A DNA stretch of 64,000 nucleotides from Vulcanimicrobiota bacterium (GCA_019637395.1 JAHBVR010000001.1:434001-498000); one strand, 5' to 3'. Positions 1 to 8,551 are shown, counted from the stretch's first letter. The notes: generated by a model from the sequence alone, not told the origin. Program-made: numbers and translations.

Positions 1-619
1 CACATAGCTTCATTTCCTGGCCGTCTCCGACGTGATCGTCATATTCGGCATTGCCGCGCAGCGAGTTGCAATCGATTTGGGCGGCAAAGAGGTGATGGAG
101 GTCACCGCGGGGACTCTTCTTCTTGCTGAACCAGGACTGGGGAACGACGTGTTCGCAGTTGTACTGGCCCTCCTTGAGAGCCTTTCCCGCCCCCTGGTTG
201 GGCCCGTCTCCCGAGTAAATGCAGTAAATCTCTCCATCCTGGTGACGGTCGACCTCGGGGTAGAGATATTGCGCCGGGTCATAGTCCAGAGATTTGTGGG
301 TCTTCTGCACCAGCGAACTCAATTCCGAATAAAGTTCGCCGGGAGACATGGAGTCAAAGCGGGAAGAATCGCCGTAATATTTCTGGCGGGCGCTGGCGTC
401 GCTGCTGGCATCGTAGTATTTGCCGCCGGGGCGTGGTGCGGCTGCGGGCGCGCCGGCCGGATGGGAAGGCTGGGAATGTCCACCGCGCCGGAAGTCCAGA
501 TCGACTCGATCGGTTACGCCTTCCGGGTGTTTACACAGAGCTTCAGCGGCCGGGCGAGCCAGCCACCCCTTAAGCCCTGGAGCAATATTCCAGGCGGATC
601 CTACCGTCATTAAATTCAT
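1..619 (-). CDS. EndA/NucM-type endonuclease I, 3' end cut by window edge
   Basis: A nuclease of the endonuclease I family, which cleaves DNA and RNA non-specifically, usually outside the cytoplasm. 206 codons are visible and the frame runs off the left edge. The family signature is clear: NCEHVVPQSW (residues 154-163, general-base His157), then DLHHLFAA (173-180) and CNSLRGN (184-190) with the expected metal-binding Asn. There is no Sec signal peptide. A Pro/Ala/Gly-rich leader of about 65 residues carries TDRVDL (36-41), resembling the motif at the same place in the three C11 peptidases and the M4-like peptidase further right. The start is ATG 619 with GAGGGAA about 8 nt upstream. Transcription diverges from the ExoIII gene. 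The family call is strong; extracellular action is inferred. Confidence 0.88.
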   Translation of the reverse strand, partial: MNLMTVGSAWNIAPGLKGWLARPAAEALCKHPEGVTDRVDLDFRRGGHSQPSHPAGAPAAAPRPGGKYYDASSDASARQKYYGDSSRFDSMSPGELYSELSSLVQKTHKSLDYDPAQYLYPEVDRHQDGEIYCIYSGDGPNQGAGKALKEGQYNCEHVVPQSWFSKKKSPRGDLHHLFAAQIDCNSLRGNAEYDDHVGDGQEMKLC

Positions 620-691
620 GACAAACTTCCCTCTCGATGATACTCCCAGGAGGTGGGGCGAACCTCTCCAGGGCACACCTCTCACACCCCT

Positions 692-736
692 ACAATAAAC
701 CTGAAATTGTTACCTCAGGATTAGGAGAATATGAAC
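692..736 (-). promoter_or_regulatory. Candidate promoter of the EndA gene (GTTCAT box and TATTGT -10)
   Basis: Read on the minus strand, GTTCAT (736-731) is followed by an AT-rich second box (722-718). TATTGT (697-692) starts exactly 39 nt after the first G. The same spacing is found before the C11 peptidases B and C and the M4-like peptidase. The second box is the weakest of the set. On the plus strand the same AT-rich patch reads TACAAT and could serve the ExoIII gene, so the two promoters may overlap. Confidence 0.45.
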
Positions 737-761
737 GGACAACCAACCAGGAGCCTTTCAA

Positions 762-1541
762 ATGGCTGAGAACGGTGTGTCCATGCGTTTGGTCAGCTGG
801 AATATCAACGGTTTGCGCTCTGTCTTCAAAAAGAACTTCGTCAACTGGCTGGAGATCCACCAACCCGATGTGGTCGCCCTCCAAGAGATCAAGTGCGCGC
901 TGGCTCAGTTGGAGCCGGAGATGCTCAAACCGGCGGGCTATCACAGCTGGTTTTTTCCGGCTGAACGACCCGGCTATGCCGGCACCGCCCTCTACAGCCG
1001 GATCTCCCCCCTCAAAGTCGATTACGGTCTGGGAATGACCGAATTTGACCGCGAGGGTCGCAGCCTGACCGCCGAATTCGCTGACTTCGTTCTGGTCGGC
1101 GCCTACTTTCCCAACTCGCGCGGTCCAGGGCTACGCATCGATTACAAAATAGATTTCTGTGAAGCCATACAAAACCATGTCGAAAAGCTGGCCCTGCGAG
1201 GAAAGCCGGTTTTCCTGTGCGGAGACGTAAACATCGCCCACCAGGAAATCGACCTCTTCAACCCCAAAGGAAGCCGGCGACAAGCCGGCTTCTTGCCGCC
1301 GGAGCGGCAGTGGATGACGCAGATGCTGGAGCGCGGCCACCAGGATCTTTTCCGCCAGCAAAACCCCCAGCCGGAACAGTACACCTGGTGGAACCAGGCG
1401 CGCGACGCCCGGGGCCGCAACCGCGGCTGGCGCATCGACTACTTTCTGGGCAGTGCCGGCTTCGATTGGGACCATCGCTGCCGCCACTATCCTGAGGTGC
1501 TGGGCTCCGACCACTGCCCGGTTGAACTGGAACTTCTATAG
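762..1541 (+). CDS. xth: Exodeoxyribonuclease III (AP endonuclease)
   Basis: Repairs abasic sites and 3'-blocked ends in DNA. It is a full-length member (259 aa) of the ExoIII/exonuclease-endonuclease-phosphatase fold. Motifs in order: WNINGLRS near the N-terminus (Asn ligand), LQEIK (metal-binding Glu), GDVNIAHQEIDL (catalytic Asp and Asn), WRIDYFL, and GSDHCPVEL at the C-terminus (Asp-His pair). The ATG at 762 has AGGAG at 749-753 with 8 nt spacing; an internal ATG at 783 (MRLVSWN) would also give a complete domain. The 3' end overlaps the convergent membrane gene by 6 bp. Confidence 0.95.
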   Translation: MAENGVSMRLVSWNINGLRSVFKKNFVNWLEIHQPDVVALQEIKCALAQLEPEMLKPAGYHSWFFPAERPGYAGTALYSRISPLKVDYGLGMTEFDREGRSLTAEFADFVLVGAYFPNSRGPGLRIDYKIDFCEAIQNHVEKLALRGKPVFLCGDVNIAHQEIDLFNPKGSRRQAGFLPPERQWMTQMLERGHQDLFRQQNPQPEQYTWWNQARDARGRNRGWRIDYFLGSAGFDWDHRCRHYPEVLGSDHCPVELELL

Positions 1542-2300
1542 ACTGCTCTCGGGCTCCAGGGCTTGAACAGAGTTGGGTTCGACCGGGTCTCCCACATCAT
1601 CGTCACTGGCAAGCAGACGGCTGATCAACATCACCACGTAGAGTTGCGCCAGCAACGACTCCATAGCCAGCAAATTGCGACAAAAATGGCTGACCCCGGA
1701 AAGTTCGTTGTCTGCGCCGGTCAAAGTTGCAAAGCTGACGTAGAGCGCCTCGTGAAAGCCGATTACGCTCGCGGGTATATTGGGGCCCAGGGTGTCGGGC
1801 CGCAAGAGATGCACGAAATGTATCAGTTCTCCAAAGGCAATCCCCAGCATGATGTAGAGTCCCGCCGCCGCCCAGAGCTTGTCGGCGGCATTGCGTGGGC
1901 CGTGCACCAGATCGCGCAGACCCAGCCCAATCACCACCGCCTGAATGCCGACGGTAACCCCGTGCAGTAAACAGTTGACGGCAATTCCCCGCACCGGGTC
2001 CCAAAACAAATAGTTATAGGTTAGGGATGTGCTGACCACCATGATGGACAGAATCCCCAGAGTGCGGGGTAGCCATCGTTTGAACGTGAAGTTGCGCGAA
2101 AGATCCCAAATCAGCCCCAGGTAGACGATGCAGCAAAGCTGGAAGAGAAAGAAGGTTATACGCGTGTCGTTCAGCCAATCGTCGGTGAGCAAAGAAATCA
2201 CCAGCAAGATGGCCTGAGCGGCCACTACATTGCGGTAATCCTTACGCTTCTCTTCCTGGGACTCGGGACTGTAGAGTTTGCTGAGGGCCTGGCGAATCAC
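1536..2300 (-). CDS. Multi-pass membrane protein with a channel-like C-terminal pair of helices
   Basis: A 254-residue membrane protein with about six hydrophobic segments. The last part (HEALYVSFATLTGADNELSG, then a helix ending LYVVMLISRLLA) resembles the pore loop and second helix of two-TM potassium channels of the Ion_trans_2 type. The selectivity filter TVGYGD is replaced by TGADNE, so potassium selectivity is not supported. The start is GTG at 2300; an in-frame TGA lies upstream and there is no other start between. It is convergent with the ExoIII gene. Function unknown; a degenerate ion-channel relative is the best guess. Confidence 0.7.
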   Translation of the reverse strand: MIRQALSKLYSPESQEEKRKDYRNVVAAQAILLVISLLTDDWLNDTRITFFLFQLCCIVYLGLIWDLSRNFTFKRWLPRTLGILSIMVVSTSLTYNYLFWDPVRGIAVNCLLHGVTVGIQAVVIGLGLRDLVHGPRNAADKLWAAAGLYIMLGIAFGELIHFVHLLRPDTLGPNIPASVIGFHEALYVSFATLTGADNELSGVSHFCRNLLAMESLLAQLYVVMLISRLLASDDDVGDPVEPNSVQALEPESSL

Positions 2301-2359
2301 CCCTTTGTCTTTATCCGCGCGCTGGCCGGGCCCTTTGAAATTTTCTCATTTTTAGACAG

Positions 2360-2383
2360 AAAAAAGACCCGCCGGAGCGGGTC
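2360..2383 (-). terminator. Rho-independent terminator of C11 peptidase A
   Basis: On the minus strand a 7-bp stem GACCCGC/GCGGGTC with a 4-nt loop is followed by TTTTTT. It lies about 25 bp after the stop codon of the C11 peptidase gene. The plus-strand side also has CTCTTTT, so it may work weakly in both directions. Confidence 0.85.
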
Positions 2384-2408
2384 CTCTTTTCCTACGATTC
2401 AGCCGGTT

Positions 2409-4010
2409 TTAGCCGACCTTCTTGATCATCTCGTCCCACTTGGTGTCCTGGGAAAGCTTGACCGAGTCGTAGCTGGCGAACTCGATGCGATTCTGCGAAT
2501 CCTTGTTCATGTTCGGGATGTCGTAGACCGGGCGGCCCGTCTGATTGCTCGGTCCGGCCTGGTTGGACGGGTCGATTTCCTCGCCGCCACCCTGCTGGGC
2601 ATGGAACTGCTGGTTGAGGGCGATGATTTGCGGCATCGCCTGGCTCAACATCTGCAACTGATCGGGGCTCATCCCCATCACCATCAACTGCACCAACTGC
2701 TGCATCTGCTCATCGGACAGACCCGGGCCGCCTTCACCCTGGACGTTGGTTCCGCCCGTCATTCCGGCCTTGGCGTTGATTTCAACGTTCAGGCCCTTGG
2801 CGTTGGGGTACTTGGAGCTGTGTTGTTCGGCGATGACCGCTTCGCCCATGGCTGCCTTGACTTCATCCGCGGCTTCCCCGATCTTGCCACCGAACTTCTT
2901 ACCCGCCAGCTCCACGAAGTGGCCCATATCGGCGAACTCGTAAAACTTCTGGGTCTTGAGTTTGATGACGGCGAAGTCTTTCTTGGTCTTGCCACTGTCG
3001 AGCACGGCGGTGGCAAACTTGTCCATAGCGGCGGTCACAGCCGGCATCTTATTGAGGTCGATGGCCGACATCGTGCCCAGATCGCGCTGGTGGCCTTCGG
3101 CCATTTTGACGATGCCCTTGGCCATGTCGGCGGGGGTCAGCGGATCGCGGGCGCGCAGAGCGGCTGCGGCGTAATTGAGCACTTCGCCGGTGAAGACGCG
3201 GCTGTTGCGGTTGGACTGCTTGCCGCCACCGGGGAGAGCTTCGTCATACTGCCAGCCGGCGCCGCCTTCGACTTCCTCGGAGGCCACCATGTAGTCGGCC
3301 GCACCGCTGATCTGGTGGGCCACTTCGGCCGAGGCCATCAAGCACTCGTCGAAACCGACCACGTCGATTTTCTGGCCCGACTTCTCGACGGCCTTTTTGA
3401 GACCGGCTTCGATGTCGGCGATGTTCATCCAGCTATTCTGGCTTTCCGACTGGTTGGCTCCCTGCCAGCCGCCGCCATGGTCGGACATGATGACCATGAA
3501 GTGCTTGGCGGGATAGTTCTTCTGAGCCCAGGCAATGGACTCGGCCAGGTTATCGGCGCTGCCCATATCGTGGTCAGGGCCGAGATCCTTCACCACCGGC
3601 GAGGTCAGACCTTCGGTCTGGTCGGCTTCCAGCTTCATGCGAACGACGTTACCACCCTTCGGCTGGTGGCTGGTTTCGACGATGACGTTCATCTGGTCGG
3701 TACTGCCGACACGCTCGGCTTCGTCGAGGTCGGACTGCAGGAATTCATAAAGATTATTGTCGGAGACGGAGTAAACCAATACGGTCCATTCCTTCAGCTC
3801 CGGCTGCTGCGGAGGAGCCGGCTGTTGGCCCTGCGCGGGCGGAGCGGGCTGCTGGGCGGGCGGAGCGGGCTGCTGCGGCGGAGCCGGCTGCTGCTGGCCG
3901 AGAACGACGCTGTCGGAAGGAGCGGGCGCGGGCTGGCCGGAGGGAGCTGCCGAGCGGGCGGGCGCGTTGCGCAGGGCCGGCTGGGCGCTGTTAAGAGAGC
4001 TGATATTCAT
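2409..4010 (-). CDS. C11 (clostripain-family) cysteine peptidase A
   Basis: A 533-residue peptidase of the clan CD clostripain family; known members cut after Arg or Lys. The domain begins at WTVLVYSVSDNNLY (75-88). Catalytic His178 is in SDHGGGW and nucleophile Cys223 in GFDECLM, followed by VASEEVEGGAGW (242-253). The leader has no Sec signal: residues 1-31 are Ala/Ser/Pro-rich, SDSVVLG lies at 32-38, and a Pro-Gln linker runs to about 70. Unlike its two paralogues it carries an insertion (about 417-494) rich in Met and Gln. All three paralogues end in a conserved W-D-E-M-[IL] tail. Only a weak ribosome-binding site is visible. It is divergent from the ATPase/TPR regulator. Confidence 0.92.
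   Translation of the reverse strand: MNISSLNSAQPALRNAPARSAAPSGQPAPAPSDSVVLGQQQPAPPQQPAPPAQQPAPPAQGQQPAPPQQPELKEWTVLVYSVSDNNLYEFLQSDLDEAERVGSTDQMNVIVETSHQPKGGNVVRMKLEADQTEGLTSPVVKDLGPDHDMGSADNLAESIAWAQKNYPAKHFMVIMSDHGGGWQGANQSESQNSWMNIADIEAGLKKAVEKSGQKIDVVGFDECLMASAEVAHQISGAADYMVASEEVEGGAGWQYDEALPGGGKQSNRNSRVFTGEVLNYAAAALRARDPLTPADMAKGIVKMAEGHQRDLGTMSAIDLNKMPAVTAAMDKFATAVLDSGKTKKDFAVIKLKTQKFYEFADMGHFVELAGKKFGGKIGEAADEVKAAMGEAVIAEQHSSKYPNAKGLNVEINAKAGMTGGTNVQGEGGPGLSDEQMQQLVQLMVMGMSPDQLQMLSQAMPQIIALNQQFHAQQGGGEEIDPSNQAGPSNQTGRPVYDIPNMNKDSQNRIEFASYDSVKLSQDTKWDEMIKKVG
3795..3900 (-). repeat. Low-complexity repeat coding the Pro/Gln linker of C11 peptidase A
   Basis: Imperfect tandem copies of a GC-rich unit (GGCGGAGCGGGCTGCTG and variants on the plus strand) encode the AQQPAPP-type linker. 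Equivalent repeats encode the linkers of the paralogues near 13385-13480 and 16565-16675. Such tracts are prone to length change by slippage. Confidence 0.75.
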
Positions 4011-4049
4011 GTTGTGGTTACCCCATTGCTTGGTGTTGTGTGTAACTCT

Positions 4050-4093
4050 ACGCTAGAGCATCAAGGGACGGCAGAGGTTGCTGGAATGTGAAC
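4050..4093 (-). promoter_or_regulatory. Candidate promoter of C11 peptidase A
   Basis: Minus-strand GTTCAC (4093-4088) and a CAAC box (4080-4077) make a 17-nt element beginning GTT and ending AAC. TAGCGT (4055-4050) starts 38 nt after the first G. A CA-rich leader (ACACACAACACC) follows. The element lies in the 111-bp region shared with the divergent regulator gene. Confidence 0.5.
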
Positions 4094-4121
4094 TGAGGTA
4101 CAAAGCGAACCGCTCTTAATC

Positions 4122-6116
4122 ATGTTGCCCCGTCGCCCCAAATTCGTAGCGGCCGGCCGCGAGCAAGAATTGGCCGAGTTGCTGGATACCGCCGTGCAGG
4201 GCGGAGTGCTCTTGCTGGAGGGAGCACGCGGCAGTGGCAAGACCAGTCTGGCCCTGGAGTGCGCCCATCGGCTACCGCGAGCCCGCTGGCTCTCGTGCTG
4301 GCCGCAACTCAGCCTGCCTCATCCCGACCCGCTGGAGCAGCCGCTTTTTCTCGATCATATCGAATGTTTGCAAGATGCTCCTGACTGGTTGGCCTGGTGC
4401 TCCCAGCATCTGCGGGGCTCCGGCCTGATCGCCATCGCCGACCGCCGCTTGCGCCTTCCCACCGGTTGGCGCGCCCAACGGTTGCTTTTGCAAGGTTCGG
4501 CTCGCTGCGCCGAGCTGCCACCCGAGAGTCAGATCCTGTCTCTCCCTTTGCCGCCCGTCCGCATCCCGGCCGAGTGCGGGCTGGCCCTGCTCGAAGAGCA
4601 ATTCCTGATTTGCGAGAGCGAAGGCTGGATGAGCCTGCATCCCGATCTTTGCCGGCCCCTCACCCCCGAATTGCACCGCCGAAGCCTTCGCCTGCTGCAG
4701 GAACTACCGGAAACTCCCATCTGGGTCGAGACGGTTTTCCAACATCTGGTGGGACTCGAGGATTGGAACCGCGCCCTGGAGCACTTTCAGCGCTACGCTC
4801 CGGGACTGCAGCAAGGCGGCGAATTCACTCGAGTTTTGCGGCTGAGCGGACGGTTGTTGGAGCACGATCCCCGGCTGAGCGCGGCCCACTACGCTCAGGC
4901 CGAAGCCCACGCCGCTCAAGGCCGCCTCGAACAAGCTCGCGCCGACCTGGACAGCGTGCTGCGCTGGGGCGAACAGGAACTTCAGCTACGGGCGCTGGCC
5001 GCCCGTTGTCATCTGCATCTGGACCTGGGACAACCGCAGGGTGCCGAGGCCGATGCTCAAGCGGCGCTGGAACTGGCCGACCGGCTGGGCGGACGCCAGC
5101 CGGCTCGCATCAAAGCCTGCAATGGTCTGGCCCGAGTCCACAATCTGCGCGGCCAGCCCGACCAGGGAGAGACATGGTCGCGGCGCGCCCTGCAACTGGC
5201 CCAGCAATGCCTCGACCCGAAAGGCGAAGCCTATGCGTTCTTCATTCTCGGCCAATCCCTGGCCGATCAGGAAAATTGGCAGTCCAGTCTGGAGCATTGC
5301 CAAAAAGCGCTGCAATTAGCTCATCAACAAGGAGAAATACGGCTGACGCTGCTGGCCCGCTACTGGATGGTAGCCGCCTTTCTACACTTGGAGCGCCTGA
5401 CCTGGGCCGAAGAACTGCTGCAGGATTGCCGAATCGAGGCTTCCCATTTCGCCGATCTCAAGATGCTGGTCCTGGGTGAGCTGATGATGGCTCAACTGCA
5501 GTTGTGCAAAGAAGAGCTGGAGGCTGCGGAAAGACACCTGGCCGAAGCGGAAGCGCTGGTGCAACGATGCGGCTTTCCCCTGCTGGCCATCCGCGGCCTG
5601 TTGCTGAAGCAGAGTCTGCGCCAGGATTCCGCCTGGGGAGAGCGGGCCCGGCGGCTGGCGGAAAATGTGGGACTGGCTTTGCCTGGCCAGTCCACTCAAC
5701 TGGTATGGACGCTCGGCCAGCATCGCGAGTTGACCGCCGCGGCCGTGGCCAGTCTGCGCGCCGCCAGCCATAGTTACGATCTCTGGGTCGACCTGGAACG
5801 AGCTCAAGTGCGCGAGCGGCAGCTTGGCGAACTTCCCTTGCTCTCCAAGAAGATCCCCATGAAACTATTGCTGCAGTTGATGGAGCGGCCCGGCCAGGCC
5901 CATTCGGCCGAAAGCCTTTTTGCGACCGCCTGGAAGCATCCCTACGAGGGCGAAAGCAGCTCTGCTCAGGTGCGCAAGAATGTGGCGACGTTGCGTAACC
6001 TGCTCGAACCCGACCGCCAAAAACCACGCTACATTCTTATGCGTGAGCATGCCTACGGACAGGCGGGCGGATACTTTTTCAGCCAGCAGGCCAGCTACTG
6101 CGTCATTCACCCTTGA
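4122..6116 (+). CDS. ATPase-TPR transcriptional regulator with C-terminal winged helix
   Basis: A 664-residue cytoplasmic regulator. A P-loop (GARGSGKT, 34-41) opens a short AAA/STAND-like ATPase domain. Residues of roughly 200-540 form helical TPR-like repeats (for example DPRLSAAHYAQAEAHAAQG). The last 110 residues look like an OmpR/SARP winged helix (SAESLFATAWKHPYEG, QVRKNVATLRNLL, then the YILMREHAYGQAGGYFF wing). This order recalls MalT- and AfsR-like proteins, but with the DNA-binding domain at the C-terminus. It is divergent from C11 peptidase A, and the intergenic region holds the GTTCAC element, so it is a candidate activator of the peptidase set; that link is inference. The 3' end overlaps the convergent MBL gene by 14 bp. 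Confidence 0.8.
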   Translation: MLPRRPKFVAAGREQELAELLDTAVQGGVLLLEGARGSGKTSLALECAHRLPRARWLSCWPQLSLPHPDPLEQPLFLDHIECLQDAPDWLAWCSQHLRGSGLIAIADRRLRLPTGWRAQRLLLQGSARCAELPPESQILSLPLPPVRIPAECGLALLEEQFLICESEGWMSLHPDLCRPLTPELHRRSLRLLQELPETPIWVETVFQHLVGLEDWNRALEHFQRYAPGLQQGGEFTRVLRLSGRLLEHDPRLSAAHYAQAEAHAAQGRLEQARADLDSVLRWGEQELQLRALAARCHLHLDLGQPQGAEADAQAALELADRLGGRQPARIKACNGLARVHNLRGQPDQGETWSRRALQLAQQCLDPKGEAYAFFILGQSLADQENWQSSLEHCQKALQLAHQQGEIRLTLLARYWMVAAFLHLERLTWAEELLQDCRIEASHFADLKMLVLGELMMAQLQLCKEELEAAERHLAEAEALVQRCGFPLLAIRGLLLKQSLRQDSAWGERARRLAENVGLALPGQSTQLVWTLGQHRELTAAAVASLRAASHSYDLWVDLERAQVRERQLGELPLLSKKIPMKLLLQLMERPGQAHSAESLFATAWKHPYEGESSSAQVRKNVATLRNLLEPDRQKPRYILMREHAYGQAGGYFFSQQASYCVIHP

Positions 6117-6924
6117 AGGTGGCGGCCAGGCGCTCCAGTGCGCGGCGCATGGTTGCCCCGCGCACAGCCTGTCCGTGGCTGCTCAGCACCAGTTCGGGTT
6201 GCAGGGCCGCCAGGATTCGCAGCGACTCGGCCGCTCGCGTCCAATCCTGCGTCAGAGCCCGAGGAGGACCACACAATTCCAGTTGGCTACAGGTTACCCC
6301 ATAAGCCGATTGCTGAGAGGTGGTGAGCAGAGCATCGCCAGCCAGCAAAGTCCGATCCGATTCGCGCCACAGCGAGATATGCCCGGCCGAGTGTCCCGGC
6401 GTGTGCAACCAGCGCCAGCCGGGCATGAAGGGCAGACTGCCGTCGGCCGGCAGCGCGCGCAAACGGCCGTTGGCTTTCAGCGGCTTCAACTCCCGGGCCA
6501 GCGTAGCGCGCGAAAGCAGCCCGCCGCCGGCCCCCGGATCAGGGGAAGGGTAGAAAGCTTCTCCGTTCACATACGGATGTTCCAGCGGATGAGCATACAC
6601 CGGAATATCCCACAGGTCGCACAATCCACTCAGGCAACCCACGTGATCCGGGTGGGCGTGGGTCAGCACGATGGCGGCCGGCCCTCTGCCGCCGAACCTG
6701 CGCGCGGCGGCTTCCTCCAGATTGGCCTGAGTGCCGGGCACGCCGCTGTCGATCAAGACCCAACTCTCGTAAGCATCCGGGTTACCGTAGAAAGCCACGT
6801 TGGCCACGAAGAGGCGTTTGTAAGCCAGGTCGGATAACAGATGACGGGTTCCGTCCTCGCGCAAGCCCAGGTGATCCGCTCGGGCGTGGCGCTCAAGAGC
6901 AATTCGGTCCGTCACTGAAGCCAT
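6103..6924 (-). CDS. Metallo-beta-lactamase-fold hydrolase
   Basis: A 273-residue MBL-fold enzyme, probably a dinuclear zinc or iron hydrolase. The main metal motif THAHPDHVG is followed by HTPGHSAGH, LLAGDALL and a late SSHGQ histidine, so all usual ligands are present. ESWVLIDSGVPG supplies the conserved beta strand before the motif. The substrate cannot be told; glyoxalase II-like and quorum-quenching-like members share this layout. The ATG at 6924 is the first available start and there is no signal peptide. It is convergent with the upstream regulator gene (14-bp overlap) and lies downstream of the M4-like peptidase on the same strand. Confidence 0.88.
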   Translation of the reverse strand: MASVTDRIALERHARADHLGLREDGTRHLLSDLAYKRLFVANVAFYGNPDAYESWVLIDSGVPGTQANLEEAAARRFGGRGPAAIVLTHAHPDHVGCLSGLCDLWDIPVYAHPLEHPYVNGEAFYPSPDPGAGGGLLSRATLARELKPLKANGRLRALPADGSLPFMPGWRWLHTPGHSAGHISLWRESDRTLLAGDALLTTSQQSAYGVTCSQLELCGPPRALTQDWTRAAESLRILAALQPELVLSSHGQAVRGATMRRALERLAATFKGE

Positions 6925-7007
6925 TCTATTCAGGTTAACGGGAAGGCTGAAGTTTCTTCAATATCCCGGCGTACTGAAAGAATCGGTATTGGCGTACAGG
7001 ATTCCTT

Positions 7008-8471
7008 TTAAGCCACCACTACGTTGCGCTCGATGACGGGTTGACCGTCCTTCCAGCGCAACACGCCGATATAGGGATTGCCGTTCTTGTCGATCAGGTC
7101 CTTGTCGCTGAGGCGCTGATGCGGCTCGGTGTAAAGGATGCGGCCGGCGTCGATGAGGTGCTTGATGTCGGCGCGCAGGTCGGAGTCGTCGTCGGCGAAG
7201 CGAGCCGAGTCGGTGTCGCGGGGGACTTCCACCAGCGCACCGGAGAAGTTGCCGAAATCACCCACCAGCGGCACCAAATCTTTCTGCACCGCGGCCGCCT
7301 CTTCGGTCAGCGAGCGGCTGACCGATTGGCTGGGTGGTAGGGAAGACGGCGTAAAATCGGCCGGCAGAATCTCGCGATTCTTGTAAACCTGAGTGATCAG
7401 GTCGACGTGCTTGCCGCCGTTGTCTCGATCGGAGGCGACGAAGGCCTTGGCCATATCTTTGTAGGTGAAGTCGAAGCGCGGGGCGGCCTTGACCAGCCGG
7501 CCCAGCATGCGCAAACCTTCGTTGGAGGCTTCACGGATGGCTTGAGCGGGCTCCATGCCGGCGGCGCGATTCTCATTGACCAGGCCGGTGAAGACGTCAT
7601 AGAAAGCGCCGGTCCAGAGGCGCGAGTAGTTGTGCACCTCACTGCCCAACTGGTTGGGGTCTTCGGGCTGACTCTCCAGCGATTTCGGGTCGGCCCACTT
7701 AAAGCTGTTGATGGCGGTCCGGGTGTAGTCACCGCCGGTGCGATTCTTACCGGAGGTATTGTTGATGGTGATGCCAAGTTCCTCGCCCAGGTTAGCGGCC
7801 ATGTTCGGCTTGGTCATGTCACCGCCGGTCTGCTCGACCACTCGGGCCAGCACGCGGTCGTCCTGCACACTCATCACCAATGCCAGCATATCACCGAAAG
7901 ACTCGTGGAAAGCGCCGGCGTCGGTTCTCCAGTTCATCAGATAGGCGGGGCGGAAACCATCGAGAATGGCATGGCCCACTTCGTGGGAAACCACTTCACC
8001 GGAATCTCCGCTATGCACCACCAGATTGGTCTTGGGGTCGGTGGAGTGGAAGAAATTGACGCTGCCTTCACCCCTCTGATAGTAGGCGTTGAGCATTTCC
8101 CCGGCGTCGGGATTGACGTCGAGCTGGGGCTTCTTGAAGGCCCAGCTGATGTTCATGCCGGTACCTTCCTCGAAAAACTTGATGGTGCGGGCCACCGCCG
8201 AAAAAGCGTTGGCGGCGTGAAAACCGGGGGTGCCCTGTGCGTAGATGAACTTGCCCTCGCCGCTCGGCTCCAGAGCCTCGTTGAGGCGGGCCTTGTCGAC
8301 AGCCGGGCCGACGTCGCCGGACTTCAAGCCAGCGACGGTATAGGTGCCGGGCTCGAGAACGACCTTATCCTGAGGGTTCTGAGAGAACTCGGCCTGGGCG
8401 GTTTTGCCGGGAAGGCTGCGCGGTTGGGCGGGGGCGATTCTGTGGTTGTGTGTGTGAGTATTGCAGAACAT
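7008..8471 (-). CDS. M4-like zinc metallopeptidase (thermolysin-type gluzincin) without Sec signal
   Basis: A 487-residue zinc endopeptidase. SHEVGHAILDG gives the HExxH helix (His163, Glu164, His167) and HESFGDM supplies the third ligand Glu190, the gluzincin arrangement of M4/M36 peptidases. There is no signal peptide and no thermolysin-type propeptide; the leader is Pro/Ala-rich with QDKVVLE at 34-40, matching the motif position of the C11 peptidases. The start ATG 8471 is chosen because it puts the motif at the same depth as in the other proteins and because the upstream gene ends at 8552. A region after about residue 430 (PPSQSVSRSLTEEAAAVQ) is outside the core. The predicted -10 is so close that the mRNA could be nearly leaderless. 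Confidence 0.87.
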   Translation of the reverse strand: MFCNTHTHNHRIAPAQPRSLPGKTAQAEFSQNPQDKVVLEPGTYTVAGLKSGDVGPAVDKARLNEALEPSGEGKFIYAQGTPGFHAANAFSAVARTIKFFEEGTGMNISWAFKKPQLDVNPDAGEMLNAYYQRGEGSVNFFHSTDPKTNLVVHSGDSGEVVSHEVGHAILDGFRPAYLMNWRTDAGAFHESFGDMLALVMSVQDDRVLARVVEQTGGDMTKPNMAANLGEELGITINNTSGKNRTGGDYTRTAINSFKWADPKSLESQPEDPNQLGSEVHNYSRLWTGAFYDVFTGLVNENRAAGMEPAQAIREASNEGLRMLGRLVKAAPRFDFTYKDMAKAFVASDRDNGGKHVDLITQVYKNREILPADFTPSSLPPSQSVSRSLTEEAAAVQKDLVPLVGDFGNFSGALVEVPRDTDSARFADDDSDLRADIKHLIDAGRILYTEPHQRLSDKDLIDKNGNPYIGVLRWKDGQPVIERNVVVA

Positions 8472-8477
8472 ATCCAG

Positions 8478-8522
8478 AGTATGCCACTCAAGCAGGCCTG
8501 TGCATGTGAAAAGCTCGTGAAC
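8478..8522 (-). promoter_or_regulatory. Candidate promoter of the M4-like peptidase
   Basis: Minus-strand GTTCAC (8522-8517) and TTCACAT (8510-8504) form a direct repeat of TTCAC with an 11-nt period. CATACT (8483-8478) begins 39 nt after the first G, the same distance as in the other members of the set. Confidence 0.5.
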
Positions 8523-8551
8523 GGACCGCCGCTTAAAAAAAGTTGAAAGCG

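Noticed and set aside
32-613. A 193-codon plus-strand frame at the left edge
   Set aside because: The opposite strand encodes the EndA-like nuclease with its full NCEHVVPQSW motif; the plus frame is its shadow.
731-769. A 12-codon frame (MNGQPTRSLSNG) before the ExoIII gene with AGGAG close by
   Set aside because: The spacing to AGGAG is only about 3 nt, the frame overlaps the EndA promoter element, and nothing shows that it is translated.
2601-4091. A 496-codon open frame on the plus strand, and similar ones at 12416-13654 and 15593-16372
   Set aside because: They lie exactly antisense to the three C11 peptidases and read as Leu/Gly/His/Val-rich shadows of conserved coding sequence. No ribosome-binding site or domain supports them.
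4397-5479. A 360-codon frame rich in Arg, Pro and Ser inside the regulator gene
   Set aside because: It is a +1 shadow of the ATPase-TPR protein, whose P-loop and winged helix are both in the other frame.
7407-8546. A 379-codon plus-strand frame
   Set aside because: It is antisense to the M4-like peptidase, whose HExxH and Glu ligand are intact on the other strand.
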